A DNA stretch of 64,000 nucleotides from VRUE01 sp963822295 (GTDB lineage Bacteria > Actinomycetota > Thermoleophilia > Solirubrobacterales > 70-9): the NCBI GenBank assembly GCA_963822295.1, contig CAWGHD010000002.1, forward strand, positions 2,604,001-2,668,000, read 5' to 3'. Positions 60,489 to 64,000 of this stretch are shown here, in pieces. The number at the start of each line of letters is the position of its first letter. Position 1 is the first letter of the stretch. A program made the translations under genes and the position numbers. Under the pieces are notes generated by a model. That model was not told where the DNA came from, searched no databases, and saw nothing but the letters and a program-made list of their open reading frames with translations.

Positions 60489-60494
60489 ATCCTA
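60489..60494 (-). promoter_or_regulatory. TAnnnT -10 element for the leaderless epimerase gene
   Basis: TAGGAT (minus strand) ends 8 nt before ATG 60480, with no Shine-Dalgarno sequence. Confidence 0.35.
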
Positions 60495-60530
60495 GCCGCG
60501 CGGAGAATTTACAGTTCCGGCACACACGCG

Positions 60531-60559
60531 TTGAAACGTTTCGTCTACGGTGGAATCAT
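60531..60559 (+). promoter_or_regulatory. repeated promoter, copy 3
   Basis: TTGAAA (60531-60536), a 17-nt spacer, AATCAT (60554-60559), then 7 nt to ATG 60567. Upstream TTACAGTTC is shared with copy 1. Confidence 0.5.
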
Positions 60560-60566
60560 GGAGGCG

Positions 60567-60806
60567 ATGAGGGAAGCCTGGACCGACGAGCGCATGGACG
60601 ACCTCAACGAGAAGGTCGGAGAACAAACGCGCCGCATGGACGAGGGCTTCAAAGAGGTCAGGAGCGAATTCAAAGAGGTCAGGGGCGAATTTGCCGCGGT
60701 CCGCCAGGAGATCACTGCCTTGCAGCGTCTGATGATCCAACTGAGCGGGGGCATCATCGCTGCTCAGATAGCTGGCTTCCTCGCCCTCGCCGCCGCGCTA
60801 TCCTAG
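60567..60806 (+). CDS. small coiled-coil protein with C-terminal membrane segment, copy 3
   Basis: 79 residues from ATG 60567 (ATG 60558 in frame). REAWTDERMDDLNEKVGEQT matches copies 1 and 2 at the N-terminus only. The coil KEVRSEFKEVRGEFAAVRQE and the span SGGIIAAQIAGFLALAAALS have diverged. It lies just before the ribosomal/secretion genes. Same presumed tail-anchored coiled-coil family, function unknown. Confidence 0.6.
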   Translation: MREAWTDERMDDLNEKVGEQTRRMDEGFKEVRSEFKEVRGEFAAVRQEITALQRLMIQLSGGIIAAQIAGFLALAAALS

Positions 60807-60871
60807 GCCAGCCTCGCGCTCCGGCCCGGGGTTTTTCCTTGTAATGACGTCCTTAAGGCAATGAGGAGCAG

Positions 60872-61036
60872 ATGGCTCGCGGAGATGTCCGCATTGCGGT
60901 GACGCTGGCTTGCGAAGAGTGCAAGCGGCGCAACTACCAGACAAACAAGTCGCGGCGGAACTCGCCGGACCGGATCGAGATGCGCAAGTTCTGCCGCTGG
61001 TGTGGGCATCACACGGCGCACAAGGAGACCCGGTAA
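60872..61036 (+). CDS. rpmG: 50S ribosomal protein L33
   Basis: 54 residues. ARGDVRIAVTLACEECKRRN and RIEMRKFCRWCGHHTAHKET give the zinc-ribbon form with Cys14, Cys17, Cys41 and Cys44. GAGGAG lies upstream. It leads rpmG-secE-nusG-rplK-rplA-rplJ; only 6 nt separate it from secE. Confidence 0.95.
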   Translation: MARGDVRIAVTLACEECKRRNYQTNKSRRNSPDRIEMRKFCRWCGHHTAHKETR

Positions 61037-61042
61037 GGGCAA

Positions 61043-61567
61043 ATGGCGAAATCCCGCGCACAGCGCAAGGCAGAGCGCCGCGCCCGTGAAGAACAGGAAC
61101 AGAAGCGCTCCGATGGTGGGAGGGCGGATGAGTCACGCGCCCAGCACGACACCCAGGTCCCCGTCTCCGGCGACGTCGCCGAGGTCGAGGCGGTCGAGGC
61201 CGGCATCGCCGCCGGCGCTCCCGAGAGCAGCCTCGAGACTCCCGACACGCCCAGGGGCTCACGCGCCGAGAAGCGCGCCGAGGCCAAGCGCGCCAAGGAA
61301 GCTGAGAAGCGCAAGCGCGACGAGCAGAAGCGCCGGGAGCGCGAGCAGCTCTCCAAGAAACAGAAGCAGGCCCAGGCCGAGCGCCAGCGCGGCGGCGTGC
61401 TCGGCTTCTTCGCCTCCTGCATCGCCGAGCTCAAAAAAGTCCAGTGGCCCGATCGCGACACCCTGGTGCAGGCGACCGCGGTCACGATCATCTTCGTCAC
61501 CGTGGCGGCCGCCTACCTGGGCGCTCTCGACGCGGTCTTCAACTATCTGATCAAGCAGATCCTCTAG
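61043..61567 (+). CDS. secE: preprotein translocase subunit SecE with long charged N-terminus
   Basis: 174 residues, far longer than the roughly 60-80 of most bacterial SecE. The core is the last 58 residues: FFASCIAELKKVQWPDRDTL (conserved amphipathic helix and KxVxWP motif) and one span TAVTIIFVTVAAAYLGALDA. The first 115 residues are Ala/Glu/Lys/Arg-rich and probably a soluble coiled coil. SecE clamps SecY in the Sec channel. The extension is known in high-GC actinobacteria in shorter form. Confidence 0.95.
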   Translation: MAKSRAQRKAERRAREEQEQKRSDGGRADESRAQHDTQVPVSGDVAEVEAVEAGIAAGAPESSLETPDTPRGSRAEKRAEAKRAKEAEKRKRDEQKRREREQLSKKQKQAQAERQRGGVLGFFASCIAELKKVQWPDRDTLVQATAVTIIFVTVAAAYLGALDAVFNYLIKQIL

Positions 61568-61592
61568 AGGGATCTCCGAACAAAGGCTTCAG

Positions 61593-62117
61593 ATGTATCG
61601 CTGGTACGTGATCAACACCTACTCCGGGCACGAGAACAAGGTCAAGCACAACCTCGAGCACCGGGTGCAGACGATGAGCCAGAACCGCAACGTGCGGCAG
61701 GTCGTCGTGCCCACCGAGCAGGTGATGGAACTCAACAAGGACGGGCAGAAAGAACCGAAGGAGAAACGGACGATGCCCGGCTACGTCCTGGTCAACATGG
61801 AGATGACCGACGACGCCTGGGGCCTGGTCAAGAACACGCCCGGCGTCACCGGCTTCGTCGGCTCGCGCAACAAACCCGTGCCGCTCTCCAAACCCGAGGT
61901 CGACAGGCTCCTGCACCGGGAGACCGCCGAGCGGCCCCGGACCCAGGCCCAGTTCTCGATCGGCGAGTCGGTCAAGGTCATCTCCGGCCCGCTCTCCGAC
62001 TTCTCCGGTGAGATCGCCGAGATCAACGAGGACGCCGCCAAACTCAAGGTGCTGGTCTCGATCTTCGGCCGCGAGACCCCGGTCGAGGTCGGCTACGACC
62101 AGGTCAAGAAGATTTAG
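61593..62117 (+). CDS. nusG: transcription termination/antitermination factor NusG
   Basis: 174 residues. NGN domain: YRWYVINTYSGHENKVKHNL, VPTEQVMELNKDGQKEPKEK, MPGYVLVNMEMTDDAWGLVK, NTPGVTGFVGSRNKPVPLSK. KOW domain: FSIGESVKVISGPLSDFSGE and KVLVSIFGRETPVEVGYDQV. It binds RNA polymerase. Actinobacterial NusG often has an N-terminal extension, which is missing here. The stop codon forms part of the inverted repeat that follows. Confidence 0.96.
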   Translation: MYRWYVINTYSGHENKVKHNLEHRVQTMSQNRNVRQVVVPTEQVMELNKDGQKEPKEKRTMPGYVLVNMEMTDDAWGLVKNTPGVTGFVGSRNKPVPLSKPEVDRLLHRETAERPRTQAQFSIGESVKVISGPLSDFSGEIAEINEDAAKLKVLVSIFGRETPVEVGYDQVKKI

Positions 62118-62284
62118 ATGATCGGGTCCACGACGCACGTACCCCTGGATGACGCGCGTGGCACGTCGCATCTCGGCGTCCTCGGTCGACTGAATAGCGC
62201 TTCGGCTATTCAGTCTCCCTGCGTCCTTGACCTGCTCGGCCACGCACGCCCCCAGGCGCACGGCGTCATCGACCCGATCATCTA
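62115..62284 (+). other. 170-nt inverted-repeat element in the nusG-rplK spacer
   Basis: The ends TAGATGATCGGGTC (62115-62128) and GACCCGATCATCTA (62271-62284) are perfect 14-bp inverted repeats. Inside, GATGACGC (62148-62155) pairs with GCGTCATC (62263-62270), GCGTGGC (62156-62162) with GCCACGC (62239-62245), GGTC (62184-62187) with GACC (62229-62232), and a perfect 11-bp hairpin lies at 62188-62215. The whole can fold as one rod. It may be a regulatory mRNA structure (L1/L11 autoregulation or attenuation) or a short palindromic mobile element. Confidence 0.6.
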
Positions 62285-62304
62285 GCTACGCTCTTCGATC
62301 CCCC

Positions 62305-62727
62305 ATGGCCAAGAAAGTCCTGACAGTCATCAAGCTTCAGATCTCCGCCGGAGCGGCGAATCCGGCGCCGCCGGTCGGCCCCGCGCTCGGCCAGCACGGC
62401 GTCAACATCATGGAGTTCTGCAAAGCCTTCAACGCGCAGACCCAGTCAGAAGGCGGGACGATCATCCCGGTCGAAATCACCGTCTATGAGGACCGCTCCT
62501 TCAGCTTCATCACCAAGACCCCGCCCGCCGCGGTCCTGATCAAGGAGGCGATCGGGATCAAGAGCGGCTCGGGCGAGCCCCACGTCAACAAGGTGGGAAC
62601 GATCTCGATGGACCAGGTCCGCCAGATCGCCGAGCGCAAGATGCCCGACCTCAACGCCAACGACCTCGACGCCGCCTCGAAGATCATCGCCGGCACCGCC
62701 CGCTCGATGGGCGTCGACGTCAAATAA
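62305..62727 (+). CDS. rplK: 50S ribosomal protein L11
   Basis: 140 residues, normal length. KVLTVIKLQISAGAANPAPP, GPALGQHGVNIMEFCKAFNA, VEITVYEDRSFSFITKTPPA and KIIAGTARSMGVDVK are diagnostic. It binds 23S rRNA at the GTPase centre. Start at ATG 62305, 187 nt after nusG, with the structured element between; 11 nt separate it from rplA. Confidence 0.97.
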   Translation: MAKKVLTVIKLQISAGAANPAPPVGPALGQHGVNIMEFCKAFNAQTQSEGGTIIPVEITVYEDRSFSFITKTPPAAVLIKEAIGIKSGSGEPHVNKVGTISMDQVRQIAERKMPDLNANDLDAASKIIAGTARSMGVDVK

Positions 62728-62738
62728 GGGGAGCTTCG

Positions 62739-63572
62739 ATGGCGCACGGAAAAAGGTATCGCCAGCAGTACGGCAAGGTGCAGCGCGACCGGGCCTACCC
62801 GCCGGCCGAGGCGGTCGCGCTGGTCAAAGAGACCGCGACCGCCAAATTCGACGAGACGGTCGAGCTCCACATGCTGCTCGGCCTCAACGTCCGCCACGCC
62901 GAGGAACAGCTGCGCGGGACCCTCGCCCTGCCCCACGGGCTCGGCAAAGACGTGACGATCGCCGTCTTCGCCCAGGGCCAGCAGGCCCGTGACGCAGAGT
63001 CCGCCGGAGCCGACCACGTCGGCAGCGACGACCTCGCCGAGAAAGTCGAGGAGGGTTGGACCGACTTCGACGTCGCGATCGCCACACCCCAGATGATGGG
63101 GACGGTCGGCAAACTCGGTCGCGTCCTGGGCCCGCAGGGCAAGATGCCCAACCCGAAGGTCGGCACCGTCACCGACGACGTCGAGAAAGCCGTCACCGAC
63201 GCGAAGGCCGGCAAGGTCGAGTACCGGACCGACCGCCAGGCGATCGTCCACATGACGATCGGCAAGGCCAGCTTCGAGCAGTCGAAGCTGCTCGAGAACT
63301 ACACCGCGGTGATCGACGAGATCGTCCGCGCCAAGCCTTCCTCGGCCAAGGGCCGGTACATCCGCACCGCGACGCTGACGACGACGATGGGCCCCGGCAT
63401 CCGGGTCGACGCCGGCAAGGCGGGCGACACTCCCGAGCCGTCAAAGCGCGCCGCCGAGCCGGAGCCACAGGCCGAGGAGCCGGAGGCTCCCGAGGCCGAC
63501 GCTCCCGAGGTCGAGGCCGAGCCCGAGGCTCCCGCCGAGGCCCAGTCCGCAGAGGAAACGGCGAACGCCTAA
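62739..63572 (+). CDS. rplA: 50S ribosomal protein L1 with acidic C-terminal extension
   Basis: 277 residues; the family core is about 230. Core: GKRYRQQYGKVQRDRAYPPA, HMLLGLNVRHAEEQLRGTLA, MGTVGKLGRVLGPQGKMPNP (highly conserved), KVGTVTDDVEKAVTDAKAGK and GRYIRTATLTTTMGPGIRVD. From about residue 228 a Pro/Glu/Ala-rich acidic tail (EPEPQAEEPEAPEADAPEVE) is added, common in actinobacteria. AGGGGAG precedes the start. L1 also represses its own operon in other bacteria by binding mRNA. Confidence 0.97.
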   Translation: MAHGKRYRQQYGKVQRDRAYPPAEAVALVKETATAKFDETVELHMLLGLNVRHAEEQLRGTLALPHGLGKDVTIAVFAQGQQARDAESAGADHVGSDDLAEKVEEGWTDFDVAIATPQMMGTVGKLGRVLGPQGKMPNPKVGTVTDDVEKAVTDAKAGKVEYRTDRQAIVHMTIGKASFEQSKLLENYTAVIDEIVRAKPSSAKGRYIRTATLTTTMGPGIRVDAGKAGDTPEPSKRAAEPEPQAEEPEAPEADAPEVEAEPEAPAEAQSAEETANA

Positions 63573-63579
63573 ACTGCGA

Positions 63580-63647
63580 CGCCGCGCAAGCCCGAGACCA
63601 CCGGCGGGGCCGCCATACGGCCCGCAAGCCCGGTGCAGGTGAGACCA
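63580..63647 (+). promoter_or_regulatory. L10 leader (ribosomal protein L10-L12 autoregulatory RNA)
   Basis: CACCGG (63599-63604) pairs with CCGGTG (63630-63635), enclosing a hairpin GGGCCG (63607-63612) / CGGCCC (63618-63623) with loop CCATA. Unpaired AGACC and GCAAGCCC segments flank the stem on both sides, as expected for the L10-L12 binding site. Position directly before rplJ supports the call. Confidence 0.6.
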
Positions 63648-64000
63648 ATGAACCGAGACGAAAAGTCAGCCGCCATAGAGGAGATCGCCGCCCAGATCGA
63701 GGGTGCGGAAGCGATCTTCGCCGTTGACTACAGGGGCATCAGCGTCGCCCAGGCCGCCGAGTTGCGCGGCAAGCTGCGTGAGTCCGACGCCAGCTTTCGC
63801 GTCGTCAAGAACCGGCTGACCAAACTCGCCGCCGACAAGGCCGGCGAGGACCGCCTCCCCGAGCTGCTCCAGGGCCCGACCGCCCTCACCTTCGTCCGCG
63901 GTGACACCGCAAGCGCCGCGAAAACGATCTCGACCTTCACCAAAGAGCACGACGTGCTCAGCTTCAAGGGCGGCTTCATGGGCGAACTCCTCCTCGACGA
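63648..64000 (+). CDS. rplJ: 50S ribosomal protein L10, 3' end beyond the window
   Basis: The first 117 residues are present. MNRDEKSAAIEEIAAQIEGA, IFAVDYRGISVAQAAELRGK, ASFRVVKNRLTKLAADKAG and GPTALTFVRGDTASAAKTIS are characteristic of the rRNA-binding N-terminal domain of L10. The C-terminal helix that binds L7/L12 dimers lies outside. rplL is expected next. Confidence 0.96.
   Translation, partial: MNRDEKSAAIEEIAAQIEGAEAIFAVDYRGISVAQAAELRGKLRESDASFRVVKNRLTKLAADKAGEDRLPELLQGPTALTFVRGDTASAAKTISTFTKEHDVLSFKGGFMGELLLD

Noticed and set aside
60807..60871. A tRNA-Trp gene expected near secE in many actinobacteria
   Set aside because: The 65-nt gap before rpmG is too short and shows no cloverleaf pairing.
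1..64000. CRISPR arrays, insertion sequences, integrases or phage genes
   Set aside because: I saw no regularly spaced repeats, transposase motifs or integrase motifs on either strand; the only short mobile-like candidate is the palindromic element at 62115-62284.

Overview
The window is high-GC actinobacterial DNA, most likely from the class Thermoleophilia (Solirubrobacterales or a relative). This rests on the very large secreted proteins with basic Cys-containing C-terminal tails, the general gene style, and the actinobacterial rpmG-secE-nusG-rplK-rplA-rplJ string at the right end. The taxonomic call is an inference from protein style, not from a marker-gene comparison.

Layout. 1-946: a truncated TetR regulator with a perfect 22-bp palindrome in front of it, and a small winged-helix-like protein. 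1.2-16.8 kb: five large exported proteins on the plus strand. Two proteins of a propeller/FN3-like/PD40 type alternate with two of a second, unrecognised type, as if a two-gene module had been duplicated. 16.8-17.0 kb: a near-consensus promoter followed by a compact structured transcript and a perfect hairpin, a candidate small RNA. 17.0-25.2 kb: two tandem small secreted proteins, an acyl-CoA dehydrogenase, a thrombospondin-type-3 repeat protein, two small coiled-coil membrane proteins, a PQQ-type sugar dehydrogenase, an FkbM-like methyltransferase and a secreted glycoside hydrolase.

25.2-58.8 kb is one large surface-glycan locus. It contains glycosyltransferases, methyltransferases, a sulfotransferase, an ABC-2 exporter pair whose ATPase has lost key catalytic residues, CDP-glycerol-phosphotransferase-like enzymes with a nucleotidyltransferase, GDP-mannose dehydratase and reductase genes, and an O-antigen ligase/polymerase. 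It also contains a polyprenyl glycosylphosphotransferase and three clan-A glycoside hydrolases in all. A minus-strand operon (54.7 to 46.6 kb) combines a NeuB-like synthase, an SDR, an aldehyde dehydrogenase, a NeuA-like cytidylyltransferase, a transketolase, a HAD phosphatase and a capsule glycosyltransferase. This looks like a pathway for an unusual 3-deoxy-ulosonic acid and is the best candidate for an undescribed system.

58.8-60.8 kb: three related small coiled-coil membrane genes, each with the same promoter geometry, and a frame-disrupted sugar epimerase. 60.9-64.0 kb: translation and secretion genes, with a highly structured 170-nt nusG-rplK spacer and an L10 leader.

Two sequence-wide observations matter for annotation. 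First, many operon-leading genes carry TAnnnT 6-8 nt before the start codon and no Shine-Dalgarno sequence, which points to leaderless transcription. Second, 48.4-51.8 kb and 59.5-60.4 kb hold dense single-base frame disruptions in otherwise well-conserved proteins, which look like sequence errors rather than decay.
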